A stretch of 64,000 nt of DNA from an uncultured Clostridia bacterium (lineage in GTDB: Bacteria; Bacillota; Clostridia; Christensenellales; CAG-917). Positions 37,775 through 45,732 of this stretch are shown here, in pieces. Below the pieces are notes generated by a model that saw nothing but the letters and a program-made list of their open reading frames with translations, was not told the DNA's origin and made no database searches. The stretch spans positions 1 to 64,000 of the forward strand of contig CAKQUV010000003.1 in the NCBI GenBank assembly GCA_934277615.1, given 5' to 3'. The position numbers were made by a program, and so were the translations under genes. How positions within the stretch are numbered: position 1 is the first letter of the stretch; every line of letters begins with the position of its first letter.

Positions 37775-39031
37775 ATGGCAAAGTCAAAGAAATCCGCAGA
37801 CAAAAAGAGGCGTTTTGCAATAGACAATTCGGCAAAATACTATCCGATTATGTCCACAAAGAAAGCGCAAAGTCTGTTTTGCATAAGCGCAAAAATGTTT
37901 GACGACGTCGATAGTGAGGTTCTCGAAGTTGCGCTCAACGACGTGCTCAACCGTTTTCAAGCCTACAAAGTGCGTTTGAAGAAGGGCTATGCGTGGCACT
38001 TTTTCGAGCATAACGACGCGCCTGCAAAGGTTTTCGGAAACGAGGCGTTGCTCACGCCGATAAACCCCGACGATACCAACGGATATTGGTTCAGAGTCAG
38101 CGCGGTGGGAAAACTCATTAAACTCGAGATGTTCCATGCGCTTGCCGACGGCAACGGTGCGTTGATGTTTTTGAAGAGTATCGTCAAGAGATATCGCGAG
38201 CTCTTGGGATTCGACGTCGAGGACGACGGCGTAATAGATTGGAAGAGCCAATCTTACGACGAGGAGTTTGAGGACAGTTTTGTAAAAAACTACAAGCCCA
38301 TATCTTTCGGACAAATGAATCTCAAAGCCTTGGCAGGCAAAGTGCCGCATCGCATCGAGGGCACGCTGTCGCAAGCAGGGTACCAAAGCAGCGAGGCGGT
38401 GGCAGAGGCAAGCGATATAGTGGCAAAGGCAAAGGAAATCGGCGTTACGTTCACCGCATACCTTACCGGCGCGCTGGCTTACGCTATCGAAAAGACCTAT
38501 CCCAACAAAAAGCCGATTGCAATAATGGTACCCGTCAATCTCCGCTCCCTTTATCCGTCAAGGACGATGCGCAACTTCGTTACGTTTGTGAGGATTATAT
38601 TCCAGCCTTCCTCGTGCAAGAGTGTGGAAGATTGCGCGAAAGAAGCGTACAGACAGCTCAAAATCGAGACGGCAAAGGACAAGCTCGACGCATTCATTTC
38701 AACGACGGTGCGCGCGCAGAAGAATTGGCTGCTCAAGATTCTTCCGCTTTTTGTCAAAACTGCGCTCATACGCTTCGGAAAACTGTTTATGCGCTCTCGC
38801 CAGACTATGATTTTCAGCAATCTCGGCAATGTGGTATCTCCCGAGGCTATGGGCGTTGACAGATATATTCTCAATATGAACGTATCCAAAAACAACGTGC
38901 AGAATCTCGGTTCCATTACCACCAACGGCAAGACCAATCTCGGTTTTACTCGCTATATCGAAGAAAACGATTTGCCCGACGCGTTCTTTACAATGCTCGA
39001 GCAAAAAGGCATAAGGCTGACCAGAGTGTGA
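37775..39031 (+). CDS. Condensation/acyltransferase-superfamily protein
   Basis: 418 residues. The HxxxDG active-site motif of the CoA-dependent acyltransferase superfamily is present as FHALADGNGALMFLKSIVKR (about residue 115), with the later DFGTP-like region replaced by NLGNVVSPEAMGVD near residue 350, as in alcohol acetyltransferase/PapA-type members. It probably transfers an acyl group from CoA or a carrier protein to an alcohol or amine; substrate unknown. No carrier protein or synthetase gene is nearby. Ribosome site GGGTGAG. Confidence 0.75.
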   Translation: MAKSKKSADKKRRFAIDNSAKYYPIMSTKKAQSLFCISAKMFDDVDSEVLEVALNDVLNRFQAYKVRLKKGYAWHFFEHNDAPAKVFGNEALLTPINPDDTNGYWFRVSAVGKLIKLEMFHALADGNGALMFLKSIVKRYRELLGFDVEDDGVIDWKSQSYDEEFEDSFVKNYKPISFGQMNLKALAGKVPHRIEGTLSQAGYQSSEAVAEASDIVAKAKEIGVTFTAYLTGALAYAIEKTYPNKKPIAIMVPVNLRSLYPSRTMRNFVTFVRIIFQPSSCKSVEDCAKEAYRQLKIETAKDKLDAFISTTVRAQKNWLLKILPLFVKTALIRFGKLFMRSRQTMIFSNLGNVVSPEAMGVDRYILNMNVSKNNVQNLGSITTNGKTNLGFTRYIEENDLPDAFFTMLEQKGIRLTRV

Positions 39032-39067
39032 TTTCCGCACTAAAAAGCGTAGGCAGACAAAACAAAC

Positions 39068-39099
39068 CGTCCGAATCGGACGAAAAAACGATTTTTACA
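39068..39099 (+). terminator. Terminator between the acyltransferase-like gene and alaS
   Basis: CGTCCGA/TCGGACG with a one-base gap in the loop, then AAAAAACGATTTTT. The space to alaS is about 90 bases, too short for a T-box. Confidence 0.6.
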
Positions 39100-39123
39100 C
39101 GAAAGTAGTATAAAGAGGTATTT

Positions 39124-40914
39124 ATGAAACAACTCAATTCAAGCGAACTTCGCAAAATGTATCTTGATTTTTACAAATCAAAGGGACACGCGGTTATAGG
39201 CTCGGCGTCGCTTATTCCCGAAAACGATCCGACCGTGTTGTTCACAACTGCAGGCATGCATCCGCTCGTTCCGTATCTTCTCGGTGAAAAGCACCCGGCA
39301 GGCAATCGTCTTACAGACGTTCAAATCTGCGTACGCACGGGCGATATCGACGAGGTCGGCGACGCAACGCACTGCACATTCTTCGAGATGCTCGGAAGAT
39401 GGTCGCTCGGCGATTATTTCAAGGAATACGCAATCGCTTGCTCCTACGATTTCTTGCTCAATCAGCTTGAATTCGACAAGGACAAATTTGCCGTAACGGT
39501 GTTCGCAGGCGACGAGGATTGCCCCAGAGATGAGGAAAGCGCGTCCTATTGGAAAGTGCAAGGCATCCCCGAGGACCATATCTTCTATTGCAACAAAAAG
39601 CATAATTGGTGGGGACCTGCAGGCATAACGGGTCCGTGCGGTCCGGATACCGAGATGTTTATAGATACCGGCAAACCAAAATGCTCCGACGATTGCTCTC
39701 CCGCGTGCGATTGCGGAAAGTACGTGGAAATCGGCAACGACGTGTTTATGCAATACTTCAAAAACGCCGACGGTACCTTCTCCCCGCTTGCGCAAAAGAA
39801 CGTCGACGAGGGTATGGGACTTGAAAGAATGCTCTGCATTCTCAACGGATACAAGTCGGTATATGAAACGGATTTGTTCAGTTTCGCAATCCAAAAACTC
39901 GAGGAGTTGAGCGGCAAGAAGTACGGCGAGGACGAGCAAACCACCGTCGCAATGCGCATAATCGCAGACCACACTCGCACCGCAACCTTCCTTCTCGGCG
40001 ACGTGAAAGCGGTATCTCCGTCCAACGTCGATCAAGGCTACGTGCTCCGTCGTCTTATCCGCAGAGCAATGAGATATTGCCGCACGCTCGGCGTTGACGA
40101 CAGCGCGCTTGTGGAACTTGCAAAACTCTATGTCGCAAAATACGAAGAGGCGTATCCCTACATAAAAGAGAACGAGGGCAGAATCGTGTCCGAGCTCGAG
40201 GCGGAAAGAAACAAATTTGCAAAGACAATCGAGCAAGGTCTTAAAGAGTTCGACAAAATCGTGGCGCACCTTCCGCAAGGCATGACAGTGTTCCCGGGCA
40301 AGACGGCGTTCAGACTTTACGACACGTACGGTTTCCCGATTGAAATGACGGAAGAGCTTGCAAAAGAGAAAGGCTTTACCTTGGACAGAGCAGGCTATGA
40401 CAAGGCTTTCGGAGAGCATCAGGCGCTCAGCAAAGCAGGCGCTGAGCAAAAGTTCAAAGGCGGTCTTGCAGACGGCGGCGAGCTTACGGCAAGACTTCAC
40501 AGCGCAACGCACCTTCTCAATGCAGCGCTAAAAATCGTTCTTCACGACGATTCAATTCAACAAAGAGGCAGCAACATCACGTCCGAAAGATTGCGTTTCG
40601 ACTTCAACTTCCCGCGTCCGCTCACGCAAGACGAAATTGCGCAAGTGGAGAAAATCGTCAATGACGAAATTGCCAAAGACAGCGAGGTCAAACTTGAAGA
40701 AATGTCCGTCGAAGAGGCAAAGAAAGCCGGCGCAATCGGCGTGTTCGACAACCGTTACGGCGACGTCGTAAAGGTGTATACAATCGGCATTTCAAAGGAA
40801 ATCTGCGGCGGTCCTCACGCAAAACGCACGGGCGAACTCGGCAAATTCCGCATTGTGAAAGAGCAAAGTTCTTCCGCAGGTATCAGACGTATCAAAGCGG
40901 TTTTGGAGTACTAA
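39124..40914 (+). CDS. alaS: Alanyl-tRNA synthetase, short form without C-Ala domain
   Basis: 596 residues against the usual 870-880. Catalytic core is complete (FTTAGMHPLVPYLLGEKHPA, CTFFEMLGRWSLGDYFKEY, RLIRRAMRYC), followed by the tRNA-recognition region and an editing domain with the zinc ligands HSATHLL and CGGPHAKRTGELG. The protein stops at IKAVLEY, where the linker and C-Ala oligomerisation domain would begin. Short AlaS-like proteins exist in clostridia; this could be the only AlaS, or a second copy or trans-editing-competent paralogue. A neighbouring full alaS is not in this window. PHP gene follows three bases later. Confidence 0.85.
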   Translation: MKQLNSSELRKMYLDFYKSKGHAVIGSASLIPENDPTVLFTTAGMHPLVPYLLGEKHPAGNRLTDVQICVRTGDIDEVGDATHCTFFEMLGRWSLGDYFKEYAIACSYDFLLNQLEFDKDKFAVTVFAGDEDCPRDEESASYWKVQGIPEDHIFYCNKKHNWWGPAGITGPCGPDTEMFIDTGKPKCSDDCSPACDCGKYVEIGNDVFMQYFKNADGTFSPLAQKNVDEGMGLERMLCILNGYKSVYETDLFSFAIQKLEELSGKKYGEDEQTTVAMRIIADHTRTATFLLGDVKAVSPSNVDQGYVLRRLIRRAMRYCRTLGVDDSALVELAKLYVAKYEEAYPYIKENEGRIVSELEAERNKFAKTIEQGLKEFDKIVAHLPQGMTVFPGKTAFRLYDTYGFPIEMTEELAKEKGFTLDRAGYDKAFGEHQALSKAGAEQKFKGGLADGGELTARLHSATHLLNAALKIVLHDDSIQQRGSNITSERLRFDFNFPRPLTQDEIAQVEKIVNDEIAKDSEVKLEEMSVEEAKKAGAIGVFDNRYGDVVKVYTIGISKEICGGPHAKRTGELGKFRIVKEQSSSAGIRRIKAVLEY

Positions 40915-40917
40915 AAA

Positions 40918-41730
40918 ATGAGATGTGATACCCACGTACACACTCGCAATTCACACGACGGCAAATTGCCGATCGCAACGATAGTTGACCTTGCCAAAGC
41001 GCAAGGTCTTTGCTATTTGGCAACGACAGACCACCTCGATTACGACTTCGAGTACGGCAAAAACAAAGCCCCGATAAGGTGGCCTGCTCTCAATCTCGAA
41101 GAATATCAAAAAGAGTGGCAAATCGCAAAATCGGCACTTGATAACGACAAAAACAACACATTAAATCTTTGTTTTGGCATTGAGGCAAGTTATGACAAGA
41201 GTGCGCTCGTCAAACAAAAGTATCAGGAAACCATTGCGAAATATCCGTTTGACGTGGTGATAAATTCCGTGCATTGCGTGGACGGATACGATGTGTATTT
41301 CAAGATGGCGTTTTTGTTCAAGCGCAAAAAACACGTGTATAAGAGATACCTCGAAACTATTTTGGAAAGCCTTGACGCACCGTATCCGTACGACATCGTT
41401 GCGCACATCGGCTATATCGCCCACGGCGCGCCGTACAGGGATAAAACGTTGAGATACAAGGACTTTCCCGACGAGATAGACGCAATACTAAAAGGCATCA
41501 TCGCAAGGGGCAAGGCTATGGAAATCAATTTCCACCACGAGATGGCTCCGGGTAGAGATATTGTCGAGAGGTATTACGAGCTCGGCGGAAGAAAAATCAG
41601 TTACGGCTCTGACGCGCACAGAGGCGACATTTGTAAGAATTTCGACGAGGCGTGCGCAATGCTGAAAGAGATAGGTTTTACCCATCTTTGCACTTTCGTC
41701 AAGCATAGGGAAGTGCTTGTCGAGATATAA
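40918..41730 (+). CDS. PHP-domain phosphoesterase, histidinol-phosphatase type
   Basis: 270 residues. PHP metal-binding motifs: DTHVHTRNSHDG at the N-terminus, ATTDHLDYDF, the central VHCVDG and the C-terminal SYGSDAHRGDICKN. Closest in layout to HisK/HisJ histidinol-phosphatases, which dephosphorylate histidinol phosphate with metal ions; no other his gene is nearby, so another phosphate ester is possible. Translationally close to alaS (stop and start three bases apart, GGAG within alaS). Confidence 0.85.
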   Translation: MRCDTHVHTRNSHDGKLPIATIVDLAKAQGLCYLATTDHLDYDFEYGKNKAPIRWPALNLEEYQKEWQIAKSALDNDKNNTLNLCFGIEASYDKSALVKQKYQETIAKYPFDVVINSVHCVDGYDVYFKMAFLFKRKKHVYKRYLETILESLDAPYPYDIVAHIGYIAHGAPYRDKTLRYKDFPDEIDAILKGIIARGKAMEINFHHEMAPGRDIVERYYELGGRKISYGSDAHRGDICKNFDEACAMLKEIGFTHLCTFVKHREVLVEI

Positions 41731-41732
41731 AA

Positions 41733-41756
41733 GAGGCGTCCTGCGGGGCGCTTTTT
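41733..41756 (+). terminator. Terminator after the PHP gene
   Basis: Imperfect stem AGGCGTCC...GGGGCGCT followed by TTTTTG, directly after the stop. Confidence 0.65.
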
Positions 41757-41810
41757 GTATTGTTTGAAGTATTTTTCATACAATATAAACAGCAAATTTT
41801 TAGCGCGCGG

Positions 41811-41839
41811 TTGACTAATTATAAAACATAGTTTATATT
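41811..41839 (+). promoter_or_regulatory. Promoter of the Asp23-like gene, greA, lysS unit
   Basis: TTGACT (41811-41816), 17 bases, TATATT (41834-41839), about 48 bases before the ATG at 41887. Confidence 0.75.
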
Positions 41840-41886
41840 AAATAAACGGCGAGAGCGCAATGCGCGCGCTTGCATAGAGGTGTGTT

Positions 41887-42663
41887 ATGAAAAAGAATCT
41901 TGAAAAAATCTTTGCATCTTGTTCCATTGTCGTGGCGGTGATACTCATTATGGTGCTCGTCGTTGCGGCATTCGGAGGAATCGAACCCGATGAATTCAAC
42001 AGCAAACTTGTCAGAGGCTTGATTATTACGCTTGCAATCTTGTACATCGTGCTTGCAATCGTGTCGCTCGTTCTCATTTTCGTCAACAGCGACGTGGTGA
42101 AAGAGATTACGCTCCGTCAAGAAAAGGGCGGCTCGGTGAGAGTGTCCTCGCAAGTCGTGTCCAAGTTCGTCAAACAAACCTGCAAGCAAATCGAAGGCGT
42201 GAAGTGCCAAAAGGTTGCTCTCGTTACCGACGAATACGGCGTTCGCCTCAAACTCAACGTCAAGGTTGTGGATAAAGACGTCGTTGAAGCGGAAACATAT
42301 GTGCGCACTTTGCTTGAGGACGTGTTCCTCGGCGAATTCGGCTTTAAGTTCAGCTCAATCGAAATAAAGGTTATGGCGCTCACTCCCAAGTACAAAGCGG
42401 ACGCAGCGGACATCCAAAGCAAAGTCGAGACAAAACTTGCTCAAATGAAAGCGGAAGAGGCTCGCGAGGAAGTCGCAGCAGAAACCGAAGAAACCGCAGA
42501 AGAACCGCAAACGGTCGATACCGAGAACGTCGAAGAAACGGCAGCCGAAGAGCCCGTTCAAGAAAACGTCGAAGAAGCCGCAGAGGGCGAGGTCGAAGCA
42601 GCGGACGAAGCGGAAGAAGCCGAGCAAAGCGAAGAAGAGCAAGCGGAGCAAACAGAAGAATAA
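41887..42663 (+). CDS. AmaP/Asp23-like membrane protein with acidic tail
   Basis: 258 residues, TAGAGG site. Two membrane helices (about 10-32 and 45-68), then an alkaline-shock (Asp23/Gls24-like) domain (SVRVSSQVVSKFVKQTCKQI, GVRLKLNVKVVDKDVVEAET), then a C-terminal stretch of about 80 residues dominated by Glu and Ala. AmaP-type proteins anchor Asp23 to the membrane in cell-envelope stress responses. Probably co-transcribed with greA 40 bases downstream. Confidence 0.75.
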   Translation: MKKNLEKIFASCSIVVAVILIMVLVVAAFGGIEPDEFNSKLVRGLIITLAILYIVLAIVSLVLIFVNSDVVKEITLRQEKGGSVRVSSQVVSKFVKQTCKQIEGVKCQKVALVTDEYGVRLKLNVKVVDKDVVEAETYVRTLLEDVFLGEFGFKFSSIEIKVMALTPKYKADAADIQSKVETKLAQMKAEEAREEVAAETEETAEEPQTVDTENVEETAAEEPVQENVEEAAEGEVEAADEAEEAEQSEEEQAEQTEE

Positions 42664-42703
42664 TAGAAAAATTTAGCGCGGGTAAAACCGTCGGAGGAAT
42701 ATA

Positions 42704-43183
42704 ATGAAAGAAGTTTATCTTACCCAGGAAGGTCTTGAAGAATTAAAGCAAAGACTCGATTATCTCATCGTCTATTTGCGTGGCGACGTCGCAAAGAAAT
42801 TGCAACACGCACGTGAGCTCGGCGACTTGTCTGAAAACGCGGAATACGACGCGGCAAAACAAGAAGAAAGCCAAGTCGCGGCAGAGATTAAAGACCTTGA
42901 AGAGCGTATCAAAAACGCTGTTATCATCGAAAAGAGCGGCACGCACAAAGTGTCCATCGGCAACACCATCACCGTCGAATACCTCGGCGAATTGGAAGAA
43001 GGCGAGGACGCAACAATGCAATTCCAACTTGTCGGTGAAACGGAAGCGGACTTTGCAAAGGGCAAAATCAGCAACGAATCTCCTCTCGGCAAAGCCATTC
43101 TCGGCAGAAAGAGCGGTGAAGTCGTAAGATTCAAGACCGTCCAAGGCGGCGTTGAAGAATACAAAATCGTTGCTATCAAATAA
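42704..43183 (+). CDS. greA: Transcription elongation factor GreA
   Basis: 159 residues, CGGAGGAA site. Coiled-coil N-terminal domain with the tip acidic residues (ELGDLSENAEYDAAKQEESQ) and a C-terminal FKBP-like domain (LGKAILGRKSGEVVRFKT). It rescues backtracked RNA polymerase. greA-lysS order is common in Firmicutes. Confidence 0.96.
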   Translation: MKEVYLTQEGLEELKQRLDYLIVYLRGDVAKKLQHARELGDLSENAEYDAAKQEESQVAAEIKDLEERIKNAVIIEKSGTHKVSIGNTITVEYLGELEEGEDATMQFQLVGETEADFAKGKISNESPLGKAILGRKSGEVVRFKTVQGGVEEYKIVAIK

Positions 43184-43263
43184 GCGCTTTAGACAACGTA
43201 CATCTTTGATGTATTCTACGCCTGTTTCCCAATGGGCGTAATCCTTTTATAGAGAGAAACAAA

Positions 43264-44763
43264 ATGAGCGAAGAAATGAACGTAAACGCACCCGTCGAAA
43301 AAGAAGTAGACATAAACGAAGTGCGCAAAGTTAGAATCGATAAGTTGAACGAATTGGTTGCAAAAGGCGAAAATCCCTTTGAAATCACTTCGTTTGAACG
43401 CACCGCAACGGCAGGACAAATCCTTGCAAACTATGACGAGTTCGAGGGCAAAGAGGTCAAAATCGCAGGTCGACTTATGTCCAAGCGCATAATGGGCAAG
43501 GCGAGTTTCGGACACATTATGGACAGCGACGGCAGAATGCAGGGCTATTTCAGCCGCGACGATATGGGCGTGGACGAGTATCAGGCGTTCAAAAAGACGG
43601 ACGTCGGCGATATTATCGGCATCGAAGGTTTTGTTTTCAAAACCAAAACAGGCGAAATCTCCGTACACGTCAAGAAATCCACCTTGCTTACGAAATCCCT
43701 TTTGCCGTTGCCCGAAAAATACCACGGCTTGCGCGATCCCGAGCTTCGCTTCCGCCAACGCTACGTGGATTTGATTGCAAATCCCGAAGTCAAAGACGTG
43801 TTTATCAATCGCAGCAAAATCATTTCCACAATCCGCGAAGTGCTTGACAAAAAAGGCTTTATCGAGGTGGAAACGCCTGTGCTCAACACGCTTGCAGGCG
43901 GTGCAAACGCTCGTCCGTTCATCACTCACCACAACACGCTTGACATCGATATGTACATGCGTATCGCAACCGAGTTGCACCTCAAACGCTGCATAGTCGG
44001 CGGCTTTGAAAAGGTATATGAAATCGGTCGTCAATTCCGCAATGAGGGTATGGACACCAAGCACAATCCCGAGTTTACCACAATCGAGCTTTACCAAGCG
44101 TACGTCGATTATAACGAGATGATGAACATCACCGAAGAGCTTTACACAACGGCGGCGGAGCGTGTGTGCGGCGGCTTGGACATCACCTATCAAGGCACGC
44201 CACTTTCCCTCAAAACTCCGTGGGAAAGACTCACCATGGTCGAGGCAGTCAAGAAATACACGGGGCTCGATTTTGACAATCAACCGCTTGACGAGCTTAT
44301 TGCCAAAGGCAACGCAATGGGGCTCGATATGCCCAAAGACACCACATGGGGCAAGGCTCTTTACAGCATTTTCGACGCTTTTGTCGAAGAAAAACTCACG
44401 GGTCCCGTCTTTATCACGGACTATCCCGTCGAAGTCAGTCCTCTTGCCAAGAAGAAACCTTCAGATCCTCGCCTCACCGAGAGATTTGAGTTCTTTATCT
44501 GCGCAAGCGAGGGCGGCAACGCTTTCAGCGAGCTCAACGATCCTATCGATCAACGTTCACGTTTCGAGCAACAAATGCTCGCCAAAGCCAAAGGCGACGA
44601 AGAGGCTCAACCCTATGACGAAGATTTCTGCACCGCGCTTGAATACGGCATGCCTCCCACTGGCGGTCTTGGCATCGGCATAGACCGTATGGTAATGTTC
44701 CTTACGGATTCGGCGTCTATTCGAGACGTTCTCTTATTCCCCACTATGAAACCCCTCAAGTGA
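43264..44763 (+). CDS. lysS: Lysyl-tRNA synthetase, class II
   Basis: 499 residues. OB anticodon-binding domain (KVRIDKLNELVAKGENPFEI, VKIAGRLMSKRIMGKASFGH) and class II catalytic core: motif 2 IGRQFRNEGMDTKHNPEFTT and motif 3 PTGGLGIGIDRMVMFLTDS. Charges tRNA-Lys. About 80 bases after greA, same transcription unit by position. AGAGAG site before ATG. The stop codon lies inside the left arm of an 18-bp perfect inverted repeat enclosing the terminator. Confidence 0.97.
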   Translation: MSEEMNVNAPVEKEVDINEVRKVRIDKLNELVAKGENPFEITSFERTATAGQILANYDEFEGKEVKIAGRLMSKRIMGKASFGHIMDSDGRMQGYFSRDDMGVDEYQAFKKTDVGDIIGIEGFVFKTKTGEISVHVKKSTLLTKSLLPLPEKYHGLRDPELRFRQRYVDLIANPEVKDVFINRSKIISTIREVLDKKGFIEVETPVLNTLAGGANARPFITHHNTLDIDMYMRIATELHLKRCIVGGFEKVYEIGRQFRNEGMDTKHNPEFTTIELYQAYVDYNEMMNITEELYTTAAERVCGGLDITYQGTPLSLKTPWERLTMVEAVKKYTGLDFDNQPLDELIAKGNAMGLDMPKDTTWGKALYSIFDAFVEEKLTGPVFITDYPVEVSPLAKKKPSDPRLTERFEFFICASEGGNAFSELNDPIDQRSRFEQQMLAKAKGDEEAQPYDEDFCTALEYGMPPTGGLGIGIDRMVMFLTDSASIRDVLLFPTMKPLK

Positions 44764-44881
44764 TGATTGAGCGAATAGCTTTGTCAAAGCCCCTTGCCCG
44801 GCAACTCACGTACGCTTTAGTACGTTAGGGTTGCTGTTCAAGGGGTTTTTTCGCGCTCTTCATCTCAATCATCACTTGAGG
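44754..44881 (+). terminator. lysS terminator inside an 18-bp inverted repeat that contains the stop codon
   Basis: Outer arms CCTCAAGTGATGATTGAG (44754-44771, includes the lysS TGA) and CTCAATCATCACTTGAGG (44864-44881) are exact complements. Inside, a large hairpin with paired blocks CCCCTTG/CAAGGGG, GCAAC/GGTTGC-like and GTAC/GTAC ends in GGGGTTTTTT, a standard terminator. Confidence 0.9.
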
Positions 44882-44919
44882 CAAAGCGTTATTTATTTTT
44901 TACATTTTTTCATTTTATA

Positions 44920-44933
44920 GTGGAATATTCCAC
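44920..44933. repeat. Palindrome GTGGAATATTCCAC
   Basis: Perfect 14-base palindrome. The same GGAATATTCC core borders the dispersed modules near 16770, 35385, 52857 and 52919, so it may be a stripped-down copy. Confidence 0.6.
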
Positions 44934-44972
44934 ATAAATAACAATCTAAATATTTCTTAAACTATATTTGAC

Positions 44973-45000
44973 TTGAAAAACTATATTATTATGTTATAAT
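44973..45000 (+). promoter_or_regulatory. Promoter of the two-component system
   Basis: TTGAAA (44973-44978), 16 bases, TATAAT (44995-45000), about 37 bases before the ATG at 45037. Confidence 0.65.
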
Positions 45001-45036
45001 CAAAACAGTATTAGGCATAATTGCGTGAGGTGAAAA

Positions 45037-45732
45037 ATGAACTTCAATATTTTGCTCGCAGAAGACGATGAGGACATAGTAAAATTGCTCAAACTGTATC
45101 TCGAGAATGAGGGATACGGTGTATTATGGGCAAAAGACGGCGTTGAGGCAAGCGAGATTTTTGACAAGGAAAAAGTCGATTTGGCTCTTGTCGATATCAT
45201 GATGCCCAGAATGAACGGCTACGAACTCACCAAATACATTCGCAAGAAAAGCAATATTCCCATCATCATTTTGTCTGCGGCGCAACTTGACAGCGACAAA
45301 ATTTTGGGGTTGAATCTCGGCGCGGACGATTATATGGTCAAGCCTTTCAATCCACTTGAACTCATTGCGAGAATCAACGCCAACCTCCGCCGTTTCTACA
45401 AACTCGGCAACGTCAAAGATGTGGACGACGGCAAAATCAGCATTGGAGAACTTACTCTCGACACGCACATGCTCACGCTTGAAAAGAAGGGCGCACCCAT
45501 CAATCTCACCGCTACGGAATACAAGATTTTAGTGATGCTCATGAAATCGCCGGGCAGGGTTTTCACCAAGATGCAAATATACGAAGAGGTCAACGGCGAC
45601 TATTACGCAAACGACGACAACACCATGATGGTGCATATCTCAAACCTCAGAGATAAGATCGAGGACGATCCAAAGAATCCTCGCTACATCAAGACCGTAA
45701 GAGGGCTCGGATACAAGATTGAAAAACAATAA
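45037..45732 (+). CDS. OmpR/PhoB-family response regulator
   Basis: 231 residues, GTGAGGTG site. Receiver with D10-D11, phosphoacceptor D53 and K102 (GADDYMVKPF), and a winged-helix domain ending in KNPRYIKTVRGLGYKIEKQ. The partner kinase gene overlaps its end by 14 bases. In sequence style it is closest to the VanR/PhoP-like branch. Target genes unknown. Confidence 0.93.
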   Translation: MNFNILLAEDDEDIVKLLKLYLENEGYGVLWAKDGVEASEIFDKEKVDLALVDIMMPRMNGYELTKYIRKKSNIPIIILSAAQLDSDKILGLNLGADDYMVKPFNPLELIARINANLRRFYKLGNVKDVDDGKISIGELTLDTHMLTLEKKGAPINLTATEYKILVMLMKSPGRVFTKMQIYEEVNGDYYANDDNTMMVHISNLRDKIEDDPKNPRYIKTVRGLGYKIEKQ

